Shown piece after piece: positions 7,147 to 13,597 of a DNA stretch of 29,590 nt. This DNA comes from a virus, in the IMG/VR virus record IMGVR_UViG_3300013093_003029, positions 1 to 29,590 of that record. One strand, 5' to 3'. Within the stretch, counting starts at the first letter, position 1; each line of letters begins with the position of its first letter. Made by a program: the position numbers and the translations under genes. The notes below the pieces were generated by a model that was not told the origin of the DNA, made no database searches, and saw only the letters and a list, made by a program, of their open reading frames with translations.

Positions 7147-7623
7147 ATGCCAACTATGTATATGCTTATCGGAGTACCTGCAAGTGGTAAGAGCACTTGG
7201 CGTGAGAAGTATCAAGGCGATGCTGTAGTTGTCAGCACTGATGACATAATTGATCAAACTGCTGCTGCTCGTAATAGCACTTACAACGAAGTGTTTAAGG
7301 AGAATATCAAGTTTGCTACCCAGATTGCTACCGAGCGGGCCAAGGAAGCTTTCGCTGCCAACAAGGATGTAATTTGGGATCAGACCAACATTACCAAGAA
7401 GAGCCGCAAGAGCAAGTTGGCAATGGTGCCTGAACACTATCGCAAGACTGCCGTGTTCTTTGCAACTCCGCTTGAGGAAGAGTGGCAGCGTCGTCTCAAC
7501 AGCCGACAGGGCAAGAGCATACCTGCTCATATCCTAGACAGCATGGTCGAGATGTTGGAGATGCCCGATCTTGATGAAGGTTGGCATATTATCGAATATC
7601 ATATGAATGCAGTTGACAGATAG
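7147..7623 (+). CDS. polynucleotide 5'-kinase domain (P-loop, PseT N-terminal-like)
   Basis: 158 aa. The start is ATG 7147 with AGGAAC upstream; an earlier in-frame ATG lies inside the previous gene. GVPASGKSTW (residues 9-18) is the Walker A loop, STDDI the substrate-binding Asp segment, and DQTNITKKSRK and RLNSRQGKSIP match the NxT and lid-Arg regions of T4 kinase-like AAA_33 proteins. It would phosphorylate 5'-OH ends left by ribonucleases. With the separate phosphatase at 6017 it makes a split version of T4 Pnkp. The next operon's promoter lies in its 3' end. Confidence 0.87.
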   Translation: MPTMYMLIGVPASGKSTWREKYQGDAVVVSTDDIIDQTAAARNSTYNEVFKENIKFATQIATERAKEAFAANKDVIWDQTNITKKSRKSKLAMVPEHYRKTAVFFATPLEEEWQRRLNSRQGKSIPAHILDSMVEMLEMPDLDEGWHIIEYHMNAVDR

Positions 7624-7640
7624 CCAAACTGTGCTATATT
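7613..7640 (+). promoter_or_regulatory. sigma70-like promoter for RNA ligase
   Basis: TTGACA (7613-7618), 16 nt, TATATT (7635-7640), overlapping the end of the kinase gene. The leader has GAGGTG before ATG 7663. Confidence 0.8.
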
Positions 7641-7662
7641 AATAATACAAACGAGGTGCAAA

Positions 7663-8925
7663 ATGAACTACGATTTTCCCATGATTCGGCATTTGGACGA
7701 TGTGCGCCCTGCTATTGAGGGTCGTGATGAGTTCATTATTGCCGAGCGTGACTGGGGTTATGTTGTTAACTATATGGTCGCTATGACTGATACTTTTCCT
7801 CCCGTTTTGGATGATGAATACTGGTGTCCTGGTTGCAAGATGCCCGTAAGCGAAACTGAGGGCTGTGGATCGCAGCGTTGTCCTGAGGCTGTGAATCTAG
7901 CAGCAATACGTCGTGAGTGCCGTGGCATACTGTTCTATCCTGATGGGCGCTTGATGATGCGTCGTCTACACAAGTTCTTCAATGTCAATGAGCGTGATGA
8001 AACTCAGTTTGGAGTTATTGACTTCACTAAGCCACATGTTATTCTTGAAAAGCTTGACGGCAGCATGATCACCCCTGTTATGACTGACGCTGGTATCCGT
8101 TGGGGTACTAAGATGGGTGTTACTGATGTCAGCATGGGTGCTGAACTGTTCGTTGCTCATCATCCGCAGTACGAGCAGTTTGCTCGTTGGTGCTTGTCCA
8201 TGCGCCTGACTCCAATTTTCGAATGGTGTAGCCGCAAGCAGCGTATTGTAGTGGACTATCCTGAGGATCGGTTAGTGCTTATCGCACTGCGTGGCACTGA
8301 GACCGGCGAGTATAAGCAGTATTGTGATCTGGTAGTGTTAGGCGAAAAGTTCAACATTGAAGTAGTAAAGACCTACGAGGGCACTGCTGACAGCATGGAG
8401 CATCTGATCTCAGAGACTCGCAGCATGGAAGATGCTGAAGGTTATATCATACGCTTCGATGATGGGCATATGGTCAAGATCAAGGGCGAGTGGTATGTGC
8501 GGATCCACAAGACTAAAGACAACCTCACCCACGAGAAGAATGTTGTGGAGTTGTTGATCACTGAGAAGATGGATGATGCTAAGGCTTTCATGATGGATGA
8601 AGATCGCAAGCGTGTAGAAGCGTTTGAGACTGAATTCTGGGACGGTATAGCACATCAAGTGGATGCTTATGACAAGTATTTCGCTATGGTTTTGGCTGCT
8701 GGATTAGATCGTAAGCGTTTCGCTCTTGAGTGGATGCCTACTATCACTCCGCAAGATCCTTATGCTGCAAACATTGTTTTTGGTCTGTTTAATGGCAAGG
8801 ACACTCGTCAGATGGTTCTAGACATTATTGCTAAGAACTGCGGCACTCAGACTAAGATCAACGGCGTTCGTAGTTTGTGGGGCGGCAATGCCCAGTGGAA
8901 CTATCACTTTGATGGAGATGTATAA
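7663..8925 (+). CDS. rnlA: T4 RNA ligase 1-like (Rnl1) with a zinc-ribbon-like insert
   Basis: 420 aa. Nucleotidyltransferase motifs in order: ECRGILF (85-91), motif I EKLDGS with the adenylated Lys130, motif III FEW (186-188), motif IV EGYIIRF (259-265) and motif V VKIKGEWY (271-278). HKFFNVNE upstream of motif I is typical of Rnl1. The enzyme seals 3'-OH/5'-phosphate RNA ends, in T4 repairing tRNA cut by anticodon nucleases. Unusual here is a four-cysteine insert at 55-73 (CPGC...C...C) that could bind zinc. It has its own promoter and sits directly after the kinase. The stop overlaps the next ATG. Confidence 0.93.
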   Translation: MNYDFPMIRHLDDVRPAIEGRDEFIIAERDWGYVVNYMVAMTDTFPPVLDDEYWCPGCKMPVSETEGCGSQRCPEAVNLAAIRRECRGILFYPDGRLMMRRLHKFFNVNERDETQFGVIDFTKPHVILEKLDGSMITPVMTDAGIRWGTKMGVTDVSMGAELFVAHHPQYEQFARWCLSMRLTPIFEWCSRKQRIVVDYPEDRLVLIALRGTETGEYKQYCDLVVLGEKFNIEVVKTYEGTADSMEHLISETRSMEDAEGYIIRFDDGHMVKIKGEWYVRIHKTKDNLTHEKNVVELLITEKMDDAKAFMMDEDRKRVEAFETEFWDGIAHQVDAYDKYFAMVLAAGLDRKRFALEWMPTITPQDPYAANIVFGLFNGKDTRQMVLDIIAKNCGTQTKINGVRSLWGGNAQWNYHFDGDV

Positions 8926-9257
8926 TGAAGAAACTGCTAATTTTAGCAACATTACTTGCTACACCCGCACATGCAGAACAATGGGCCACTGGCAGGTGTG
9001 TTACTCAACTTGGTGACAAGATTGACTATATTATTCATGATGGCAAGGGATTTATTTCCTATAACGGAAGCAAGCCTGATCCAATGTTTTCCGAGAAGAA
9101 AGACAACATGGGTATCATTACACATATTGGTAATAAAGGTAATATGACACTTGCTGTTAATTTAATTAATGGCAGAGGATATTATATTACTTCTTACGAT
9201 AATGGCACTAAGAACGAAAGTAATGTTGCCTGTAAGTTGGGCACAATTGACAAGTGA
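8925..9257 (+). CDS. small secreted protein with signal peptide
   Basis: 110 aa. MKKLLILATLLATPAHA is a clear Sec signal with an AHA cleavage site at about residue 17. The mature part of about 93 aa is polar and beta-rich, with two Cys (GRCVTQL near 24 and VACKLG near 103) that could form a disulfide in the periplasm. Not recognised. Its start overlaps the ligase stop (TAATG). Confidence 0.8.
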   Translation: MKKLLILATLLATPAHAEQWATGRCVTQLGDKIDYIIHDGKGFISYNGSKPDPMFSEKKDNMGIITHIGNKGNMTLAVNLINGRGYYITSYDNGTKNESNVACKLGTIDK

Positions 9258-9263
9258 GGTCAC

Positions 9264-9455
9264 ATGAGAATTTTAGTTGAATTCGTAGACCCAGTTACTG
9301 ACGAAGAACACGAAATCACAATGGAAGGGCCTGACATGGATACCAAAGAACTTCGTGAAGTTGTTTTGGAAGCATTAGAGTCTGCTTTTGGAACTAGACT
9401 ACCAAAAGATATCCATTTGCAAATTTCAGAAGTTGCGTCTGGAACTATTCATTGA
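9264..9455 (+). CDS. small acidic protein of unknown function
   Basis: 63 aa, beta-alpha-beta-like (MRILVEFVDPV..., TKELREVVLEALESAFG, IHLQISEV). Not recognised. GAGGTCAC precedes the ATG. The next promoter begins at its stop codon. Confidence 0.65.
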   Translation: MRILVEFVDPVTDEEHEITMEGPDMDTKELREVVLEALESAFGTRLPKDIHLQISEVASGTIH

Positions 9456-9480
9456 CAATAATTGAATAATAGTCTATTAT
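9452..9480 (+). promoter_or_regulatory. sigma70-like promoter
   Basis: TTGACA (9452-9457), 17 nt, TATTAT (9475-9480); AGGAG then ATG 9501. Confidence 0.82.
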
Positions 9481-9500
9481 AAAACAATAGGAGATCAACA

Positions 9501-9707
9501 ATGACTAAGACAGTATCAAAGATCAGTGATAAGCTTACTAAGGTAAACGAATCATTTACTATCAACATGTATGACAATGGATATATGGTTGAGGTTGGAG
9601 GACGCGATTCCAGTGATGAATGGAAGACAGCGAAGATTATGGTAGCTTCAACTGCTGATTTGTTGAATATCATTAGCGATGTTGTTAACATGACGCGAGC
9701 AGATTAA
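9501..9707 (+). CDS. small protein of unknown function
   Basis: 68 aa, antiparallel-beta-like centre (SFTINMYDNGYMVEVGG) and a C-terminal helix (STADLLNIISDVVNM). This type of small phage protein is common but I cannot name it. It is promoter-proximal with a good AGGAG. Confidence 0.72.
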   Translation: MTKTVSKISDKLTKVNESFTINMYDNGYMVEVGGRDSSDEWKTAKIMVASTADLLNIISDVVNMTRAD

Positions 9708-9708
9708 C

Positions 9709-9885
9709 ATGGATTATTGGCTTTCAAAAGCAAGCGAAACTGAAGCTCATCTTGATCAACTACGTGTAGAATTTGAAGAAGCTACTAGAGCTTATAAGAG
9801 TCGAATTGAAGAACTTGAACGCACATTATTGGAAGCTAATTTAAATGCACAATCAAGAGGAGTTACCAATGAGAATCTTCAATGA
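9709..9885 (+). CDS. short coiled-coil protein
   Basis: 58 aa. ATG 9709 lies 1 nt after the previous stop. The sequence is nearly all helix with a heptad-like pattern (HLDQLRVEFEEATRAY, RIEELERTLLEANL). Its last 17 nt overlap the following gene's start in another frame, and that gene's AGAGGAG lies inside this gene. Confidence 0.6.
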   Translation: MDYWLSKASETEAHLDQLRVEFEEATRAYKSRIEELERTLLEANLNAQSRGVTNENLQ

Positions 9886-10276
9886 ACTATATTTTAGAAA
9901 TTTGTTGAATACACTTTTCTATCTGCTTGTTGGTGCCAGTAGCACAATGGGTAATCATATTCTAATCAATTTTCTACTAGATAATAACACAATCTCAATT
10001 GCAGTATCTGTTGGGTGGGCATTAGTGTTGATTATGATCTATAGTGATACAATTGCACGAAAGGAAAATCAGTATTTGCTGCTTGCACAAAGCTTTGACT
10101 TTCATCGAACGCTACGAGCAGATAATCGAATCGGAGCGTTAGTGCCTGTAGTAACAGTTCCTGCCCCAATTGTTGAGCCAGAACCTCTTCCAGAGAAGAA
10201 GCCAGAGTTTAGTAAGATCGAAATCGTACATACTATGGATAAGCCCATGGATCCTTCTAAGGAGAAGAATGCATGA
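9869..10276 (+). CDS. membrane protein with Pro-rich cytoplasmic tail
   Basis: 135 aa; ATG 9869 is chosen because AGAGGAG is at 9855-9861. Two membrane helices, about 10-35 and 43-63 (SIAVSVGWALVLIMIY), precede a charged region and a proline/glutamate-rich tail (VPAPIVEPEPLPEKKPEF) ending in charged residues. Function unknown. Its stop overlaps the next start (ATGA). Confidence 0.75.
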   Translation: MRIFNELYFRNLLNTLFYLLVGASSTMGNHILINFLLDNNTISIAVSVGWALVLIMIYSDTIARKENQYLLLAQSFDFHRTLRADNRIGALVPVVTVPAPIVEPEPLPEKKPEFSKIEIVHTMDKPMDPSKEKNA

Positions 10277-10563
10277 TTACCAAACAGGAAATGGAACGAG
10301 TGTGGAACGAAGAGCAGCCAGGGTGGCTTAAGGATCATATTAAGGCTACTAAAGGTAAGAAAGAATTTACTCTTGTTGCCCGTCCATATCGTAGGGTAGC
10401 TCTTGATCCAATCGAAGTTAAGGTATATGCTAAGACGGCACAGGCTGCAATGAAAAATAATTCATGGGAAGTTAGTAAAGCTGTTCAGAAGGCTTATCCT
10501 TACAAGGAAAATCCTGACATTGGTTGGACTACCGGAGTAAAAGCTGATGCCAAAGTTTCGTAA
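10273..10563 (+). CDS. basic phage protein of unknown function
   Basis: 96 aa, 17% Lys by eye, Trp-containing (EEQPGWLKDHIKATKGKKEF). Not recognised. It is joined by ATGA to the membrane protein before it and overlaps the next gene by 17 nt. Confidence 0.72.
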   Translation: MITKQEMERVWNEEQPGWLKDHIKATKGKKEFTLVARPYRRVALDPIEVKVYAKTAQAAMKNNSWEVSKAVQKAYPYKENPDIGWTTGVKADAKVS

Positions 10564-10840
10564 GAAGCCAGTTGTAATTGAAGCAATTGAATTTGTTTAT
10601 AGCACAGAAGGTATCGAGCAGCTACACGAATTTTGCGGAGATGCTGTACTAATCACTGTTACTAAAGCTAGACATCCAGATGCCAAAGGTGAAGCACATA
10701 TTCGCACGTTGGAAGATGGAAGAGAAGCACAGGTCCAGCATATTGCTACCGAAGGCGATTGGATCATCAAAGGTGTTCAAGGAGAATTTTATGCTTGCAA
10801 GCCCTCGATCTTCAAAGCTACCTACGAACAAGTGGATTGA
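10547..10840 (+). CDS. conserved phage protein (RKKPVVIEA...GDWIIKG...FKATYE family)
   Basis: 97 aa. The opening KFRKKPVVIEAIEF and the closing GDWIIKGVQGEFYACKPSIF and ATYEQV are familiar from many phages, where the protein is of unknown function. The 10547 start places the conserved N-terminus correctly. Confidence 0.82.
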   Translation: MPKFRKKPVVIEAIEFVYSTEGIEQLHEFCGDAVLITVTKARHPDAKGEAHIRTLEDGREAQVQHIATEGDWIIKGVQGEFYACKPSIFKATYEQVD

Positions 10841-11003
10841 TGCCAGTCCTTGGAGTTCAGTAGAAGAATTCGAAAAGGAATTAGAAACCGTATGGGAAGA
10901 TATGAAGCGTCAAGGTTTAGAAAAAAAGATCTTGACACTGCGTGAAGATGGTGCTATAATTGGTAGAGGGCATCCAGACAAATGGTTTGATGCTGTAAAG
11001 TAA
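10791..11003 (+). CDS. small protein overlapping the previous gene
   Basis: 70 aa. ATG 10791 follows AAGGAG (spacing about 8) and overlaps the preceding gene by 50 nt. The conserved-looking part is WIDASPWSSVEEFEKELE, then an IIGRGHPDKWF end. A longer frame starting at 10680 would overlap twice as far and lacks a ribosome site. Its 3' half contains a perfect sigma70 promoter. Confidence 0.62.
   Translation: MLASPRSSKLPTNKWIDASPWSSVEEFEKELETVWEDMKRQGLEKKILTLREDGAIIGRGHPDKWFDAVK
10931..10959 (+). promoter_or_regulatory. consensus sigma70 promoter inside a coding region
   Basis: TTGACA (10931-10936), 17 nt, TATAAT (10954-10959): both hexamers are perfect. The start near 10966 gives a leader to ATG 11021 (AGGA at 11011). 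Read-through would continue into the homing endonuclease and the tRNAs. Confidence 0.85.
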
Positions 11004-11020
11004 ATAACTTAGGAAATCAA

Positions 11021-11161
11021 ATGGTTTATACTATTGTTGAAAAAGATAATATGGAAGCATTGGTAGAAGCAGTTCAAAAGATGATTAATAATGGGTGGCG
11101 ACCACTGGGCGGCGTTGTTATTGATCGTAAGCACTGGTATCAAGCAATGGTTCGAAATTAA
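11021..11161 (+). CDS. DUF1737-like small protein
   Basis: 46 aa. MVYTIVEKDNMEALVEAV followed by MINNGWRPLGGVVID matches the DUF1737 pattern (a strand, a helix, then GWxPxGG). Function unknown. TTAGGA precedes the ATG and a perfect sigma70 promoter lies 62 nt upstream of it. Confidence 0.75.
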   Translation: MVYTIVEKDNMEALVEAVQKMINNGWRPLGGVVIDRKHWYQAMVRN

Positions 11162-11174
11162 AAGTTTTGGGGGC

Positions 11175-11203
11175 GGGTGTTGGTACACGGGAGGGTGTTG
11201 GTA
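11175..11203 (+). repeat. two copies of GGGTGTTGGTA
   Basis: An 11-nt direct repeat at 11175-11185 and 11193-11203. Either copy can pair with the TACCAAC just before the endonuclease ATG, giving two alternative hairpins over the start. Confidence 0.75.
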
Positions 11204-11229
11204 TAAATACTTAAAAGGAATACCAACAT
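11195..11229 (+). promoter_or_regulatory. late octamer inside a start-codon hairpin
   Basis: GTTGGTAT (11197-11204) pairs with ATACCAAC (11220-11227), extendable by two pairs into the ATG. The late octamer TATAAATA is at 11202-11209, spanning the 5' arm and loop; its expected start, about 11215, leaves the 5' arm out and begins at AAGGA, the ribosome site. Long transcripts should thus be silent and late ones translated. Confidence 0.75.
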
Positions 11230-11770
11230 GTTTTTGTGTAAACACTGTGGCAAAGAATTTACTACTGGAAGAGGTCTTGGGGGTCATACTTTTAGACTTC
11301 ATACAGAAAAAGGTAAAGAAGCATCTAAAAAAGGACGTGAGGCGGCCGCTATAGTTAATAAAGGAAATAAACACGGGTTAGGATATAAACATTCTACTGA
11401 GATGAAAGAATATCTATCAGAAGTTAGAGTTAATCATTTACATAAAAGAAAATTCTTTAGTAAGCCAGAACTTTATAAAGGTGTTTATTTAGATAGTTCA
11501 TATGAGTCTGCGGTAGCAAGAAGTTTAGATGAAAATGAAATAAAATGGATTAGACCAAAATCATTAAAATATCATGATGGTACTCAATTTAGAAGATATG
11601 TTCCGGATTTTTATCTAATAGATTATAATATATATTTAGATCCAAAAAATGATTGGTTAATAAAAAAAGATGAACGCAAAATTTCATTGACAGCAGAACA
11701 AAATAATGTTAGAATATTGATACTAAACAAATACCAACTTAGTTGGTCAGAGATACGAAAGGTCCTATAG
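11228..11770 (+). CDS. homing endonuclease: C2H2 finger, NUMOD3-like, PD-(D/E)XK
   Basis: 180 aa. The N-terminal finger is C4-x2-C7-x12-H20-x4-H25. A NUMOD3-like DNA-binding stretch follows (GLGYKHSTEMKEYLSEV, about 50-66). The C-terminal nuclease has E93 in SSYES, PD at 126-127 and D138-P-K140 (YLDPKND), a PD-(D/E)XK/VSR-like arrangement seen in free-standing phage homing endonucleases. It is A+T-rich with AGA and TTA codons unlike its neighbours, suggesting separate origin. Its stop codon lies within the acceptor stem of the tRNA-Ile gene. Expression is probably late only (hairpin plus octamer upstream). Confidence 0.85.
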   Translation: MFLCKHCGKEFTTGRGLGGHTFRLHTEKGKEASKKGREAAAIVNKGNKHGLGYKHSTEMKEYLSEVRVNHLHKRKFFSKPELYKGVYLDSSYESAVARSLDENEIKWIRPKSLKYHDGTQFRRYVPDFYLIDYNIYLDPKNDWLIKKDERKISLTAEQNNVRILILNKYQLSWSEIRKVL

Positions 11771-11854
11771 TTTAATGGTAAAACACCCCGCTTATAACGG
11801 GCACCGTCTCCAGATTAGAGAGCGATACAGGTTCAAATCCTGTTAGGACCACCA
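11761..11854 (+). tRNA. tRNA-Ile (anticodon UAU) with enlarged variable region
   Basis: Acceptor GGTCCTA pairs with TAGGACC, followed by A and encoded CCA. Anticodon loop CTTATAA gives UAU; T arm is ACAGG-TTCAAAT-CCTGT. Between the anticodon stem and T arm are about 24 nt instead of 5, able to form TCTC-CAGATTA-GAGA. Pair 27-43 is C-C; deleting 20 nt (11802-11821) would restore CCCCG/CGGGG and a normal 4-5 nt variable loop. The first 10 nt are the end of the endonuclease gene. Confidence 0.85.
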
Positions 11855-11861
11855 TAATAAT

Positions 11862-11937
11862 GCGGGGTTAGCTCAATTGGTAGAGCCTGTCGCTCATAAC
11901 GGCCTGGTTGGGGGATCGTGACCCTCACCCCGCACCA
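11862..11937 (+). tRNA. tRNA-Met (anticodon CAU)
   Basis: GCGGGGT/ACCCCGC acceptor with A and encoded CCA; D arm GCTC...GAGC; loop CTCATAA gives CAU; T stem GGGGG/CCCTC. The T loop is ATCGTGA, with A in place of the usual T at its first position. CAU could also be an Ile2 tRNA after lysidine modification. Confidence 0.88.
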
Positions 11938-11958
11938 TACACAACAGAGGAAAAAGCA

Positions 11959-12165
11959 ATGCTAGTTAAGCTTACAAATGCAGCAGAAGAACATAAGGGC
12001 AACGAGCTCTACTTACATGCCAATTGGATTGTTAGTGTATTTCAAATTGCCACAGAGCAGGGTGGCAGTCTTAGTACTGTAATCTACGGTGGTCCACAAG
12101 GTACTAGTTGGAATGTAGAAGAAAGTCCTGCACAAATTCAAAAACTAATCAACACATTGGGATAA
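11959..12165 (+). CDS. small phage protein of unknown function
   Basis: 68 aa. ATG 11959 follows AGAGG; an earlier in-frame ATG lies inside tRNA-Met. MLVKLTNAAEEHKGN, then ANWIVSVFQ and a final ESPAQIQKLIN helix, make a small beta sheet plus helix pattern that I have seen in phages without a known role. Confidence 0.75.
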   Translation: MLVKLTNAAEEHKGNELYLHANWIVSVFQIATEQGGSLSTVIYGGPQGTSWNVEESPAQIQKLINTLG

Positions 12166-12171
12166 CATAAC

Positions 12172-12354
12172 ATGGCTAAAGAAATTGATCCACGAGACTA
12201 CCTAGCAGAATTTCTTGCTGCCGGAAAAGAAGTTACACAAGTTCCAATTGGTCATCGCAGTGATCCTGAAACAATTATGAAATTTATGGGCGGACGTCCT
12301 AAGAAAGTTGTTGAACCCGCAAAGCCTGTTGTTGAGAAGAAGGTAAAGAAATGA
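12172..12354 (+). CDS. small protein with basic Pro/Lys tail
   Basis: 60 aa. The front half (PRDYLAEFLAAGKEVTQVP) is helical, followed by GHRSDPETIMKFMGGRPKK and a low-complexity tail (VVEPAKPVVEKKVKK). Not recognised. Its stop overlaps the next start (ATGA). Confidence 0.65.
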   Translation: MAKEIDPRDYLAEFLAAGKEVTQVPIGHRSDPETIMKFMGGRPKKVVEPAKPVVEKKVKK

Positions 12355-12617
12355 TCCGAGAAGAAATTGCAGCCACACTTGCTAATGGCATTCATAATGT
12401 TCGTTTTACTAAAGTAGATGGTACTGAACGAACTATGCCCTGCACATTAGATTCTACTCTACTGCCAGTAGTAGAGCTAATTGAGTCTGACGAGAAGAAG
12501 GTTTCTCGTAAACTAAATCTAGATACTATGCGTGTATATGTCACTGACATTAATGAATGGCGTAGTTTCCGTATTGAAAATGTAATTGAAATCACTAAAG
12601 TAGGAGAAGATAAGTGA
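12351..12617 (+). CDS. WYL_2/DUF2693-like SH3-fold protein
   Basis: 88 aa. NVRFTKVDGTERTMPCTLD in the first half and VYVTDINEWRSFRIENV in the second match the Sm-like/SH3 WYL_2 family found in T4-like phages, whose function is unknown. It is joined by overlaps to both neighbours (ATGA before, GTGA after). Confidence 0.78.
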   Translation: MIREEIAATLANGIHNVRFTKVDGTERTMPCTLDSTLLPVVELIESDEKKVSRKLNLDTMRVYVTDINEWRSFRIENVIEITKVGEDK

Positions 12618-13147
12618 GTAATTATATCGGACGTACAGTTCCAAATGTAACTTTTAAAACTCGTGTTCGCGACGAATCAATTGAAGGCCCAAATCCTTTT
12701 CGTTGGGAAGATAAAATCTCAGATGATTACTTTAAGGACAAGCGGGTTATTCTGTTTAGCCTTCCTGGAGCATTTACGCCAACTTGTTCAACGTATCAGT
12801 TACCAGGATTTGAGAATAACTTTGAAGAGTTTAAGTCGCTTGGTATCGACGAAATCTATTGCATGTCAGTGAACGATGCTTTCGTTATGAACGCTTGGGC
12901 AAAGGATCAAAACATTAATAACGTCAAGGTCATCCCAGATGGAAATGGACATTTTACGCAAGGTCTTGGTATGCTTGTGGGCAAGTATAATCTAGGATTT
13001 GGTAAGCGTAGTTGGCGGTATGCTGCTATTATTAACGATGGCACAATTGAAGCTTGGTTTGAAGAGCCAGGATATCGCAGCGAAGCTAATGATGATCCAT
13101 ATGGCGAAAGTTCACCTGAGAATTTGCTAAAGCATCTTAAAGGTTAA
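12614..13147 (+). CDS. peroxiredoxin (Prx5/AhpC-TSA family)
   Basis: 177 aa, normal family length. PGAFTPTCS holds the peroxidatic Cys58 with its Pro/Thr partners (PxxxTxxC); DEIYCMSVNDAFVMNAW and KVIPDGNGHFTQ are typical of the Prx5 subfamily, and Cys72-like resolving residues are not obvious. It reduces hydroperoxides using thiol reductants and may protect the infected cell. The GTG start overlaps the previous stop (GTGA). A terminator follows. Confidence 0.92.
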   Translation: MSNYIGRTVPNVTFKTRVRDESIEGPNPFRWEDKISDDYFKDKRVILFSLPGAFTPTCSTYQLPGFENNFEEFKSLGIDEIYCMSVNDAFVMNAWAKDQNINNVKVIPDGNGHFTQGLGMLVGKYNLGFGKRSWRYAAIINDGTIEAWFEEPGYRSEANDDPYGESSPENLLKHLKG

Positions 13148-13155
13148 TCCTACAG

Positions 13156-13186
13156 TGCCTCATTAGCAATAATGGGGCATCTTTCT
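13156..13186 (+). terminator. rho-independent terminator after the peroxiredoxin gene
   Basis: TGCCTCATT (13156-13164) pairs with AATGGGGCA (13171-13179), 9 bp with one U-G, loop AGCAAT, then TCTTTCT. Confidence 0.75.
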
Positions 13187-13597
13187 ATCACATAGTCCCT
13201 CATCAGAATTCTTGAAGGTTGGCTGCACCCCGACATTGCAGACTTGTGGACACCGTTTGGCTAACGATAGGCTAAATGATTGCGGCTCTGAGAAAAAGCA
13301 TCCGCATAGCATCACTAATTTGATTGATAAGGTCAGTGATGTTTCCGTTGAATATCAGCTGGAGTAAAGGGGTACAGGTCAACCGCCCCGCTTGTATATT
13401 ACACCCGTAGAAAACAAGTTCCTTTATCATAATGTCGGAGAACTCAACAGAAGTTTCTTTGTCACTGGTCCCAAAAAGGGATCAGTATGACATCTAATCT
13501 AACAGAAATTAATAAAAGAAGAATAATAGTCGAAGATATAAACAGTGAGCGTATGCGAACTGTCTTATATCAGAAGACTAGCTGCTGCCAAGCAGCT
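13187..13597. ncRNA. structured non-coding region (candidate RNA)
   Basis: About 410 nt without a credible gene between convergent operons. Self-complementary elements, in order: CTGCA/TGCAG (13223-13241), TGCGG/CCGCA (13281-13306), ATCACT/AGTGAT (13311-13340), GGGG/CCCC (13369-13389), CTTGT/ACAAG (13391-13418), a strong hairpin CTGGTCCC-AAAAA-GGGATCAG with TGTCA/TGACA below it (13460-13492), GTCTT/AAGAC (13562-13578) and AGCTGCT-GCCA-AGCAGCT (13580-13597). The last could terminate either strand. No promoter is obvious, and I do not match it to a known RNA class. Confidence 0.45.

Noticed and set aside
10680-10790. Extended start of the 10791 gene
   Set aside because: The added 37 residues are the out-of-frame reading of the conserved 10547 gene and lack a ribosome site.
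11161-11227. tRNA 5' half upstream of the first endonuclease, as at 27611
   Set aside because: The sequence is a GGGTGTTGGTA direct repeat plus the hairpin; no acceptor or D-arm pattern.
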